Origin: Sabulicella rubraurantiaca
GTDB taxonomy: Bacteria; Pseudomonadota; Alphaproteobacteria; Acetobacterales; Acetobacteraceae
Assembly: GCF_017355885.1 (NCBI RefSeq)
Contig: NZ_JAFEUU010000005.1
Span: 248,001-312,000, forward strand
Length of the DNA: 64,000 nucleotides
Reading direction: 5' to 3'
Part shown: positions 33,922-41,468 of the stretch, in pieces
Layout: each line of letters starts with the position of its first letter
Numbering within the stretch: position 1 is the stretch's first letter
Notes under the pieces: model-generated
What the model was told of the DNA's origin: nothing
Database searches by the model: none
The model's input: the letters and a program-made list of their open reading frames with translations, nothing else
Translations under genes and position numbers: made by a program

Positions 33922-34549
33922 GACGCTGCGCATCCTGGGCCGCGCGAATTCCTTCAACGTCCGCAAGGTCCTCTGGCTCTGCGACGAGATCGCGCTGCCC
34001 TTCGCGCGGGAGGATTGGGGACGCGGCTTCACCTCGACCTCGACGCCGGAATTTCTTCGGCTCAACCCCGTCGCGCAGATCCCGGTGGTGATCGACGGCG
34101 ACCTCGTCCTGCGCGAGTCCAACGCGATCCTCCGCTATCTCTGCCTGAAGCATGGGGCGGAGACGCTGTATCCCTCGCCGCCGGGGAGGCGTGTGCGGGT
34201 GGAGCAGTGGATGGATTGGGTCGCCTATGACCTCACCCACGCCATGCGCGGCGCCTTCCTGGGAGGGCAGCTTGGGGAGGCGCCCTGGAACAATCCCTGG
34301 TTCGTCGCGCAGGGGCGCCAGGATTTCACCCACAGCATGCGCCTGCTCGACGCGGAGCTTTCCGACGGGCGTGCCTATGCCTGCGGGCAGGATTTCACCC
34401 TGGCGGACATCCCGCTCGGCCTCGTGGTGAATCGCTGGTTCGCGGTTCAGGGATTCGAGAAGCCCGAGCTTCCGCATGTGGCTGATTATTTCGAGCGGCT
34501 GTCGGAACGTCCCGCCTTCTGGCGGCACGGAAGGAACGGCCTGCCCTGA
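33911..34549 (+). CDS. Glutathione S-transferase family protein
   Basis: A 212-residue two-domain protein. The N-terminal thioredoxin fold begins TLRILGRANSFNVRKVLWLC, with Ser or Asn as candidate glutathione-activating residue. It has the cis-Pro motif AQIPVVIDGDL and the glutathione-binding ESNAILRYL. The C-terminal helical domain ends near residue 205. In catabolic operons such proteins often isomerise maleyl-type ring-cleavage products or remove halogens. It overlaps the hydratase gene by 11 bases, and a Bug receptor follows after 35 bases. Confidence 0.88.
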   Translation: MAGETLRILGRANSFNVRKVLWLCDEIALPFAREDWGRGFTSTSTPEFLRLNPVAQIPVVIDGDLVLRESNAILRYLCLKHGAETLYPSPPGRRVRVEQWMDWVAYDLTHAMRGAFLGGQLGEAPWNNPWFVAQGRQDFTHSMRLLDAELSDGRAYACGQDFTLADIPLGLVVNRWFAVQGFEKPELPHVADYFERLSERPAFWRHGRNGLP

Positions 34550-34584
34550 CGGGACGGAAAAAGACTCAAGGGAGGAAAAGGACG

Positions 34585-35553
34585 ATGACCGCGACAAGAC
34601 GGATTTTTCTCGCCGCATGCGGTGCCCTGCCGCTCGCCGCCCCGGCGCTGGCTCAGTCCTTCCCGGACCGGCCGATCCGCCTCGTGATTCCCTATGCGCC
34701 GGGCGGAGGCACGGATGCGACGCTGCGCGTGCTGGTCGGCCCGATGGGAGAGATCCTTGGCCAGCCCTTCGTGATCGAGAACCGTACCGGCGGCGCCGGC
34801 AGCATCGGCGCGGCCGTCGTCGCGCAGGCCAGGCCCGATGGCTACACGCTGCTGGCCGACCCCTCGGCCCACGCGCTGAACCACTTCCTGCTCCGCAACC
34901 TGCCCTTCAGCTACGAGCGGGACTTCACCCCCGTCGCCCGGCTCTCCGTTATGCCGCTCATCATGATCGTGCCGGCCAGCGAGCGCGCCCCCGACCTCCG
35001 AAGCTACATCGAGTGGGCGAAGGAGCAGGGCGGCCGAATCTCCTGGGCCAGCGCGGGGGTCGGCACGGCCTCGCACCTGTCGGGTTTCCTCTTCGTGCAG
35101 CGCGCGGGAATCGCGGGCGTCCATGCCCCGTATCGGGGCGGCAGCCAGGGGGCGCAGGCGGTTCTCGCCGGGGACACGCATTTCAACTTCGCGACCGCGC
35201 CCTCGGCCGTGGGGCTGGTCCAGGCAGGGCGGCTCAGGGCCCTTGCCGTGTCGAGCGCCACCCGCATGGCGGCGCTGCCCGACGTGCCGACCGTCGCCGA
35301 GACTGCGCTGCCCGGCTTCGAGCTTGTGGAGTGGATCGGCCTCTGGGCGCCCGCGGGAACGCCGCCCGCCATCGTGGAGCGCGTGCAGGACGCCGCCCGG
35401 CGCACCCTCGCCATGCCCGATGTCCAGGCGCGCCTCGCGACGCTCGGAATGGAGGGGGCGTTCCAGCCCCATGACGCCTTCGGGCGCTTCCTGGCCGATC
35501 AGCGCAGCCTGCTGACGCAGATCGCGAACGATGCCGGGCTGCGCCCCGAATGA
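34585..35553 (+). CDS. Bug family tripartite tricarboxylate transporter substrate-binding protein
   Basis: A 322-residue receptor. Signal peptide MTATRRIFLAACGALPLAAP is cleaved near ALAQS. Motifs: FPDRPIRLVIPYAPGGG, IENRTGGAGSIGAA and PDGYTLLADP. A GGGAGG site precedes the ATG. It is embedded in the GntR operon, and its stop overlaps the CoA transferase start (ATGA), so receptor and transferase are made together. The ligand is expected to be the acid that the transferase activates. Confidence 0.92.
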   Translation: MTATRRIFLAACGALPLAAPALAQSFPDRPIRLVIPYAPGGGTDATLRVLVGPMGEILGQPFVIENRTGGAGSIGAAVVAQARPDGYTLLADPSAHALNHFLLRNLPFSYERDFTPVARLSVMPLIMIVPASERAPDLRSYIEWAKEQGGRISWASAGVGTASHLSGFLFVQRAGIAGVHAPYRGGSQGAQAVLAGDTHFNFATAPSAVGLVQAGRLRALAVSSATRMAALPDVPTVAETALPGFELVEWIGLWAPAGTPPAIVERVQDAARRTLAMPDVQARLATLGMEGAFQPHDAFGRFLADQRSLLTQIANDAGLRPE

Positions 35554-36722
35554 GCGACGCGCCCGCGCTGGACGGGATCCTCGTCCTCGACCTCACGACG
35601 TTCCTTTCGGGACCCTACTGCACAATGATGCTGGGCGACCTCGGCGCCGAGGTCATCAAGGTCGAACGCCCCGAAGGCGACGAGGCGCGACGGATGCCGC
35701 CCTTTGTCGAGGGGCGTTCGCAGCCCTTCGCGCTGTGGAATCGCAACAAGCGCTCCATCGCGCTCGACCTCAAGAACGTGGCGGAGCGGGACGTGCTCTG
35801 GCAATTGGTCGCGCGGGCGGACGTGCTGGTGGAAAATTTCCGTCCCGGCGCGCTGGCGCGTGCCGGCTTCGGGGCCGAGGCGCTGCTGGCCGCCAATCCG
35901 CGCCTCGTGGTCGCATCCATCTCGGGCTTCGGACAGACCGGTCCCTGGGCGCAGCATGGTGGCTTCGACATGATGGCCCAGGGCATGTCGGGCCTCATGG
36001 CCGGGAACGGGCCGCCGGATGGCGAACCCTACCGCCTGCCGGTCGCCATCACGGATCTGGCGGCTGGCATGTTCACCACCTCCTCCATCCTCGCTGCGCT
36101 GATGGCGCGCGAGCGGACGGGGAAAGGGCAACATATCGACCAGTCGCTCTTCGAGGCGGGGCTGGCGCTTGGCGTTTATGAGGCTGCCCATGTCTTCACC
36201 CATGGCACAAGGCCCGAGCGCATGGGTCAGCTGCACCGCGGGAACTCGCCTTACCGAGTCTTCCGCACGAGGGATGGCTGGATCACCATCGGCGCCAACA
36301 AGGATGCGTTCTGGCGGGCGCTCTGCGCGATGATCGGCCAGGTGGAACTGGCCGACGACCCGCGCTTCGCCACCAATGCAGACCGCGTCCGCAACAACGA
36401 CGCGCTGGTCCCGATCCTGCAGGCGGCGCTGGAGAAAAAGGACAGCGCGCATTGGCTGGAGGCGCTCGGGCAGGCCGGCATCCCGGGAGAGCCGGTGCTG
36501 GCCTATGACGAAGCACTCACGCACCCGCAGGCCGTCTCGCGCAGCGTGACGCAGGAGATCCCATCCCCGGACCGTGGCCCGATCCGGACCCTCGCTTCGC
36601 CGCTACGTCTGATGGGGACGCCGCCATCCTTGCGGAGGCGCGCGCCCGACCTGGACGAGCATGGGGCCGAGATCAGGGCTTGGCTGGGACAGGGGGAGAA
36701 GGCCGCGGCTTCGTCGGGGTGA
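35550..36722 (+). CDS. CaiB/BaiF (class III) CoA transferase
   Basis: A 390-residue enzyme that moves CoA between carboxylates through an Asp-anhydride. The nucleophile is Asp169 in VAITDLAAGM, the same number as in formyl-CoA transferase. The N-terminal block GPYCTMMLGDLGAEVIKVER and the segment NRNKRSIALDLK are diagnostic. It is the last gene of the GntR-VOC-hydratase-GST-Bug operon. Its 3' end overlaps the convergent LysR gene by 50 bases. A second paralogue lies at 38443. Confidence 0.92.
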   Translation: MSDAPALDGILVLDLTTFLSGPYCTMMLGDLGAEVIKVERPEGDEARRMPPFVEGRSQPFALWNRNKRSIALDLKNVAERDVLWQLVARADVLVENFRPGALARAGFGAEALLAANPRLVVASISGFGQTGPWAQHGGFDMMAQGMSGLMAGNGPPDGEPYRLPVAITDLAAGMFTTSSILAALMARERTGKGQHIDQSLFEAGLALGVYEAAHVFTHGTRPERMGQLHRGNSPYRVFRTRDGWITIGANKDAFWRALCAMIGQVELADDPRFATNADRVRNNDALVPILQAALEKKDSAHWLEALGQAGIPGEPVLAYDEALTHPQAVSRSVTQEIPSPDRGPIRTLASPLRLMGTPPSLRRRAPDLDEHGAEIRAWLGQGEKAAASSG

Positions 36723-37647
36723 CCGACGACGCCCGGGACCGGGGAGTGCCGATCGCGCGCATTACGAGGCCGCGGAGCCAGGCGTGCTGGGCGCTACCTT
36801 CGTGCCGCCGGTGCCAGTAGAGCGCCCATTCGAAGGCGGTTTCCGGTAGCGGCAGGTCGCGCCGTGCGAACCCGTCCGCTTCCCGGGCCAGAACGTCCGC
36901 CAGCCTCTCCGGCATCACCGCGACGAGGTCCGTGGCCCGCAGCACCTCGGGTACGACCAGCCAGTGCGGCACGTTCGCGGCCACGCGCCGGCTGCGGCCC
37001 ATCCGCGTGAGCGCGTCATCGACGAAGCGGCTATCCACCGGGCTGATGGACACCCGCAGGTGCTGCAGCGCCAGGAGGCGCTCCAGATCGAGTCGGCCAC
37101 GCGCGGATGGATGAGCCTGACGCATCACGCAGACCATGCGGTCGGGCAGCAACGCCTGCCGGGCAATCGAGCCGCCATGGGCAAGCCCCATGCTGAGGGC
37201 GAGGTCGCAACCATCGGCCTCCAGCGCCTGGACCGTCTGTGCCGGCGAGAGGTGGACGACTTCCAAGGCGGCGAGCGGCGCCTCGTGCAGGAGGGCGCGC
37301 GCGATGGCGGGCAGGAACAACAGGCTCAGCAGGTCCGACATGCGCAGCACGAAGCGGTGCTCGCATCGCGACGGGTTGAAGCCGGAGTCGGGGGTCAGCA
37401 CCCGCTCAACCTGGCGCAGCACCTGCCGCACCTGATCCGCCAGTTCCAGGCCGCGTGTGGTGGGTTCCATGCCACGCGGCGTGCGCACCAGCAGGTCGTC
37501 GCCAAAGGTCGCGCGCAGCCGGGCCAGGGCGTTGCTCATCGCGGGCTGGCTCAGCCCGACGCGCAGGGCGGCGCGGCTCACATGCCGCTCCTCAAGCAGG
37601 GCGTTGAGCGCCACCAGAAGGTTCAGATCGACGGAGCGCAGTCGCAT
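36673..37647 (-). CDS. LysR family transcriptional regulator
   Basis: A 324-residue regulator. The helix-turn-helix is at residues 5-65: LNLLVALNALLEERHVSRAA, then LSQPAMSNALARLRATFGDD. It continues with the co-inducer domain (ALEVVHLSPAQTVQALEADG) and has an extended basic, Pro-rich tail. The tail-coding part overlaps the CoA transferase gene by 50 bases on the opposite strand. It is divergent from the HAD-CoA transferase-thioesterase-Bug operon with a 104-bp gap containing two ATATCG repeats. It most likely activates that operon. ATG at 37647 gives the standard N-terminus. Confidence 0.88.
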   Translation of the reverse strand: MRLRSVDLNLLVALNALLEERHVSRAALRVGLSQPAMSNALARLRATFGDDLLVRTPRGMEPTTRGLELADQVRQVLRQVERVLTPDSGFNPSRCEHRFVLRMSDLLSLLFLPAIARALLHEAPLAALEVVHLSPAQTVQALEADGCDLALSMGLAHGGSIARQALLPDRMVCVMRQAHPSARGRLDLERLLALQHLRVSISPVDSRFVDDALTRMGRSRRVAANVPHWLVVPEVLRATDLVAVMPERLADVLAREADGFARRDLPLPETAFEWALYWHRRHEGSAQHAWLRGLVMRAIGTPRSRASSVTPTKPRPSPPVPAKP

Positions 37648-37751
37648 GGTGGGGATATCGATACGGTGAATATCGCTAGAACAACAATCCATTTCCCCGA
37701 TGATGGCTGGAATGCCAGCGTCACCCGGCGATGACGAGGGAGGACGCGGCC

Positions 37752-38456
37752 ATGGCCGATGCCGAGGCGCTGAAGCGCAAGATCAAGATCTGCATGTTCG
37801 ACCAGTACGGCACGGTCGTGGACATGCAGACGGGGCTTTGGGAAGTCGCGGTGGACTTCCTCAAGGCCAAGGGCTGGAAGGGCAATGCCTATGAGTTCGT
37901 CACCTGGTGGCGGCGGACGCATTTCGAGAATTCGATGATCGACGCGCTGCTGCAGCGCGAGCACATGCCCTATCGGGAGATCGGCCACCTCTCGGTGCGC
38001 CACGTCCTGACCCGCGCGCGCATCGAGCACACCGAGGAGGAGGTGCGCTGGCTCGTCTCCTGCATCGAGCGGCTGAAGTGCTTCCCTGAGGTGCCGGAGG
38101 CGCTCGCGCGGCTGCAGACCAAGTACAAGATCGTCGTGCTCTCGAACGGCGACCCCGATATGCTGGAGGAAGCGAAGAAGCACCACGGCGTGCCCTTCGA
38201 TGCGGTGATCAGCGTCGCCGAGGCCAATGCCTTCAAGCCGCACCGCGCTACCTATGAGATGGCGGCGAGGAAGATGGGCGTGGCGATGGACGAGGTGCTT
38301 TTCGTCGCCAACCACGAATTCGATTGCGTCGGCGCCAAGGCGGCCGGCATGCACACGGCCTTCATCGACCGCCGCAAGCGCCCCTTCGCTAAGTGGCCCC
38401 ATCAGCCCGACCTGCTGCTGCCCAGCATGACGGCGCTCGCCGATGCCATGGTCTGA
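37752..38456 (+). CDS. HAD superfamily hydrolase, haloacid dehalogenase type II-like
   Basis: A 234-residue HAD hydrolase. The nucleophile is Asp17 in MFDQYGTVVD; Ser121-Asn122 (VVLSNGD), Lys162 (AFKPH) and Asp191 (NHEFDCVGAKAAG) complete the active site with spacing like L-2-haloacid dehalogenases. The final loop reads VANHEFDCVGA where dehalogenases commonly have a Ser-Asn-Ala-type loop. The substrate may therefore be another 2-substituted acid or a phosphate ester. It is the first gene of an operon with a CoA transferase and thioesterase, divergent from LysR. GGAGG before 37752 supports this start over 37731. Its end overlaps the next gene by 14 bases. Confidence 0.85.
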   Translation: MADAEALKRKIKICMFDQYGTVVDMQTGLWEVAVDFLKAKGWKGNAYEFVTWWRRTHFENSMIDALLQREHMPYREIGHLSVRHVLTRARIEHTEEEVRWLVSCIERLKCFPEVPEALARLQTKYKIVVLSNGDPDMLEEAKKHHGVPFDAVISVAEANAFKPHRATYEMAARKMGVAMDEVLFVANHEFDCVGAKAAGMHTAFIDRRKRPFAKWPHQPDLLLPSMTALADAMV

Positions 38457-39621
38457 CGCCTCCGCCGCGCCCCGCCCCCTGGCCGGGGTGCGCGTGCTCG
38501 ATCTGACGCGCGTCGTCTCGGGGCCGTTCTGCACCATGCTCCTCGGCGATCTGGGGGCGGACGTGGTGAAGGTGGAGGAGCCCGGCCGGGGCGATGAGAG
38601 CCGGACCTACGGCCCGCCCTTCCAGGGCGGGGAGAGCGCCTATTTCCTCTCGGTCAACCGCAACAAGCGGGGCATCGCCCTCGACCTGAAGTCGGAGGAG
38701 GGGCGGGCGACGGCCCTGGCGCTGGCGGCTCAGGCCGATGTGGTCGTTGAGAACTTCCGCCCCGGTGCGCTGGACCGGCTAGGCCTCGGCTGGGAAGCGC
38801 TGCGCGCATCCAATCCGCGCGTGGTGCTGTGCTCCATCAGCGGCTTCGGAGCTGAGGGACCGGATGCGGACCGCCCTGGCTACGACCTGATCGTGCAGGG
38901 AGAGGCAGGCATCATGGGCATCACCGGCCAGCCGGACGGCCCGCCCACCAAGGTCGGCACCTCGATCGCCGATCTCGTCACCGGGCTTTACGCCAGCCAG
39001 GCCGTGCTGGCCGCCCTGCGCCTCCGCGACACGACCGGCGAAGGGCAGCGTGTGGAGGTGGCGATGCTCGACGCGCTCGCGTCGCTGCTGACCTTCAATG
39101 CCGGGATCTTCTTCGCCACCGGGCGCGATCCGGTGCGTCGGGGCAATTCGCACGCCACCATCGTCCCCTACGAGACCTTCAAGGCCTCCGATGGCTGGGT
39201 GAATATCGGCGTCGCCAATGACAAGTTCTGGGCGCTGTTCTGCGCGGTCGCTGCCTGTCCGGAATTGCGCGACGACCCCCGGTTCGCCCGGGCCAGCCTC
39301 CGGGTGGAGAACCGGGCGGCGCTCATGGCCGAGCTGGTCCCAGTCATCCGTGCCCGCAGGCGCGACGAGTGGGTGGAAGCCTTGTCCGCGGCCGGCGTGC
39401 CTTGCGGGGCGATCCGCAGCGTCGGCGAGGTATGCGAGGCGCCGCAGCTCACGGCGCGCGGCATGGTGCTGGAATCGGCGCATCCCGCCGCAGGCACGAC
39501 ACGCAGCATCGCCTCCCCCGCACGCTTTGGCGGGGCGCCACCGCCATCGCCGCGTCCGGCGCCCATGCTGGGGCAGCACCAAGCGGAGGTGATGGGAGAT
39601 TGGCTCGGAGGGAGGATGTGA
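38443..39621 (+). CDS. CaiB/BaiF (class III) CoA transferase
   Basis: A 392-residue enzyme with the nucleophile Asp177 in GTSIADLVTG, N-terminal GPFCTMLLGDLGADVVKVEE and NRNKRGIALDLK. It is a clear paralogue of the transferase at 35550. It overlaps the HAD gene by 14 bases and the thioesterase gene by one (ATGA). A HAD hydrolase, CoA transferase and thioesterase in sequence suggests activation of an organic acid, a CoA-dependent change carried out elsewhere, and release. The donor and acceptor acids are not known. Confidence 0.92.
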   Translation: MPWSDASAAPRPLAGVRVLDLTRVVSGPFCTMLLGDLGADVVKVEEPGRGDESRTYGPPFQGGESAYFLSVNRNKRGIALDLKSEEGRATALALAAQADVVVENFRPGALDRLGLGWEALRASNPRVVLCSISGFGAEGPDADRPGYDLIVQGEAGIMGITGQPDGPPTKVGTSIADLVTGLYASQAVLAALRLRDTTGEGQRVEVAMLDALASLLTFNAGIFFATGRDPVRRGNSHATIVPYETFKASDGWVNIGVANDKFWALFCAVAACPELRDDPRFARASLRVENRAALMAELVPVIRARRRDEWVEALSAAGVPCGAIRSVGEVCEAPQLTARGMVLESAHPAAGTTRSIASPARFGGAPPPSPRPAPMLGQHQAEVMGDWLGGRM

Positions 39622-40085
39622 TGCGCAAAGTCGATCTCAACCAGGCCCGAACCGCCTTCGACCGGGCTGCCGTGGGAAAAGGGGAGGCCTTCGGCGACTT
39701 CTTTCTCTCGCGATTCCTTGGCCTCCAAATCACCTATCCCAGCGACGCCTGTGAGGTCGCCTTCGAGGCGCAGGACCACCTGTTCAACCCGCAGGGCACG
39801 CTGCATGGCGGCGTGCTGGCGACCGCTCTCGACATCGCCATGGGCCATCTCATCCATCGACATGCGGGAGCAGGCACGACACTCGAGATGAAGGTGCAGT
39901 TCCTCGCCCCTGTCCGGGGCGGGCGCGTGACCTGTCGCGGCGAGGCATTGCGCCGTGGCGGCACGTGGTTCCTCCGTGCCGAGGCACGCGACGATGCGGG
40001 ACAGTTGGTCGCCTACGCCACCTCGACCTGGAAGCTGCTCAAGACGGCCGATCGGGCCGCGACACCCAAGGAGGCATCCGCATGA
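39621..40085 (+). CDS. PaaI-type hotdog-fold acyl-CoA thioesterase
   Basis: A 154-residue hotdog protein. The motif NPQGTLHGGVLATALDIAMG (around residues 53-72) has the HGG turn and the Asp of PaaI-like thioesterases; the later strand TTLEMKVQFLAPVRGG is also typical. It should hydrolyse an acyl-CoA made by the adjacent transferase or relieve CoA trapping. Translation is coupled at both ends by ATGA overlaps with the CoA transferase and the Bug receptor. Confidence 0.87.
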   Translation: MRKVDLNQARTAFDRAAVGKGEAFGDFFLSRFLGLQITYPSDACEVAFEAQDHLFNPQGTLHGGVLATALDIAMGHLIHRHAGAGTTLEMKVQFLAPVRGGRVTCRGEALRRGGTWFLRAEARDDAGQLVAYATSTWKLLKTADRAATPKEASA

Positions 40086-41044
40086 TCCGCCGCTTCGTCC
40101 TCGCCGCAGCGCTCGGCATGGCCGCGCCCGCCCTCGCCCAGGCACCGGCCTGGCCGGAGAGGCCCATCCGCATCGTTGTGCCCTACGGGCCGGGCGGCGG
40201 GGTGGACAGCTTCACCCGGCCCATCGCGGCGCAGCTTCAGGGGCAGCTCGGCCAGAGCGTGGTGGTGGACAATCGTGCCGGGGCAGGGGGCACCATCGGC
40301 GTCCTGAACGTCGCCCGCTCACCGGCCGATGGCTACACCCTCCTCTCAGGGGGCGTGCACCAGCCTATGGCGGAGGCGCTGTACCCGCAGCGCGGCTACC
40401 GTATCGATGCCGATTTCGTGCCGGTCGCGATCACCGCCGTCGTGCCCAATGTGCTGGTGGTGAACCCATCCTCGGGACTGACGGATCTGCGGACGCTGAT
40501 GGACCGCGCCCGTGCGGCCCCGGGTGGCCTGACCTACTGCTCCTCCGGGAGCGGGACCTCGCAGCACATCATCGCCGAGATGTTCCTGCGTGAGACGGGA
40601 TTGCGCATGGTCCATGTGCCCTATCGCGGGACGGCGCCGGCCATGAATGACCTCCTCGCCGGGGTTTGCCCGATGATGTTCGACGGGATGGGTACGTCTG
40701 CCCCGCAGATCCAGGGACAGCGGCTGCGCCCGATTGCCCTGACCGTCGCGCGCCGCTCCACCCTCTTCCCCGAGATCCCCACCATGGCGGAGGCGGGCGG
40801 CCCGGGAATGGACGCCGGGACATGGTATGCGCTCTGGGCGCCGGCCGGCACGCCCGCACCCATCCTGGCGAGGCTGCGTGCGGAGCTGCGCACGGCGCTG
40901 GCCTCGCCTGCGGTGCAGCGCACCTGGCAGCAGCAGGGTGCGGAGCCCTCCACCATTCCCGAGGAGCGGCTTGCGGAGCATGTTCGCGAGGAGGCGCGCC
41001 GGTGGAGCTCGCTGGTGACGGAACTCGGACTGCGGGCGGAGTAG
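40082..41044 (+). CDS. Bug family tripartite tricarboxylate transporter substrate-binding protein
   Basis: A 320-residue receptor with signal peptide MIRRFVLAAALGMAAPA (cleavage near ALAQA). Motifs: WPERPIRIVVPYGPGGG, VDNRAGAGGTIGVL, PADGYTLLSG and VPYRGTAPAMNDLLAG. It ends the LysR-controlled HAD-CoA transferase-thioesterase operon through a 4-base overlap with the thioesterase. The mature protein has two Cys (TYCSSGSG and GVCPMM), rare among the receptors here. Confidence 0.92.
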   Translation: MIRRFVLAAALGMAAPALAQAPAWPERPIRIVVPYGPGGGVDSFTRPIAAQLQGQLGQSVVVDNRAGAGGTIGVLNVARSPADGYTLLSGGVHQPMAEALYPQRGYRIDADFVPVAITAVVPNVLVVNPSSGLTDLRTLMDRARAAPGGLTYCSSGSGTSQHIIAEMFLRETGLRMVHVPYRGTAPAMNDLLAGVCPMMFDGMGTSAPQIQGQRLRPIALTVARRSTLFPEIPTMAEAGGPGMDAGTWYALWAPAGTPAPILARLRAELRTALASPAVQRTWQQQGAEPSTIPEERLAEHVREEARRWSSLVTELGLRAE

Positions 41045-41468
41045 GGGACGGGCAGGCTCTACGTCTTCGATCCAGCCGCGGCGGTTGGCCGGTTTCGAAC
41101 ACGGGACTGGCGCGAGCGTAAGTCACGTCACGTGGCCGAGAGATAAGTCTACCGGAGCTTCCGAATGATGGACGGAAATACTGATCTGCACCGAAATTGG
41201 AAATGCCTACCAAACTCTTTTGATTGATATGAATAGAGGAGTATCGGTGCATATCAGCTACAGTCCAGGCTGAAAGCCTCTACCGTCGTCCTAGTATTTC
41301 TTTGCGCTGATCTGCGCCCGAGCGCGCTTCGGTCCTGGGCCGGGCCCACAAGTTGGCGATTCTAGCTTCAGTGGTCCAGCGAGGTTGGCCTCATGCTGCG
41401 CCAGTAAGTCGATTCACGATGAGATCACGATCGGGCTGCAAGTTGATCCGACGGATCGGAGCACGAAG
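41045..41468. other. Intergenic region, AT-rich, before the heme peroxidase gene
   Basis: No gene is visible. The stretch 41140-41310 is markedly richer in A and T than the surroundings and contains the inverted repeat listed separately. It probably holds the promoter for the peroxidase gene. The composition break marks the start of the peroxidase-YcaO locus. Confidence 0.45.
41181..41257. repeat. 14-bp inverted repeat with one mismatch, 49-bp spacer
   Basis: CTGATCTGCACCGA (41181-41194) is repeated as the inverted TCGGTGCATATCAG (41244-41257), matching at 13 of 14 positions. The 77-bp element could be a regulator site pair, a DNA hairpin, or the relic of a very small mobile element. No target duplication was seen. 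Confidence 0.6.

Noticed and set aside
37655-37680. Two ATATCG repeats as a proven LysR box
   Set aside because: They lie in the expected place between lysR and the HAD gene, but the T-N11-A pattern is too loose to claim a site.
41080-41110. TTCGAA-containing stretch resembling a tRNA T-arm
   Set aside because: The flanking bases do not pair as a 5-bp T-stem, and no acceptor or anticodon arms can be found.
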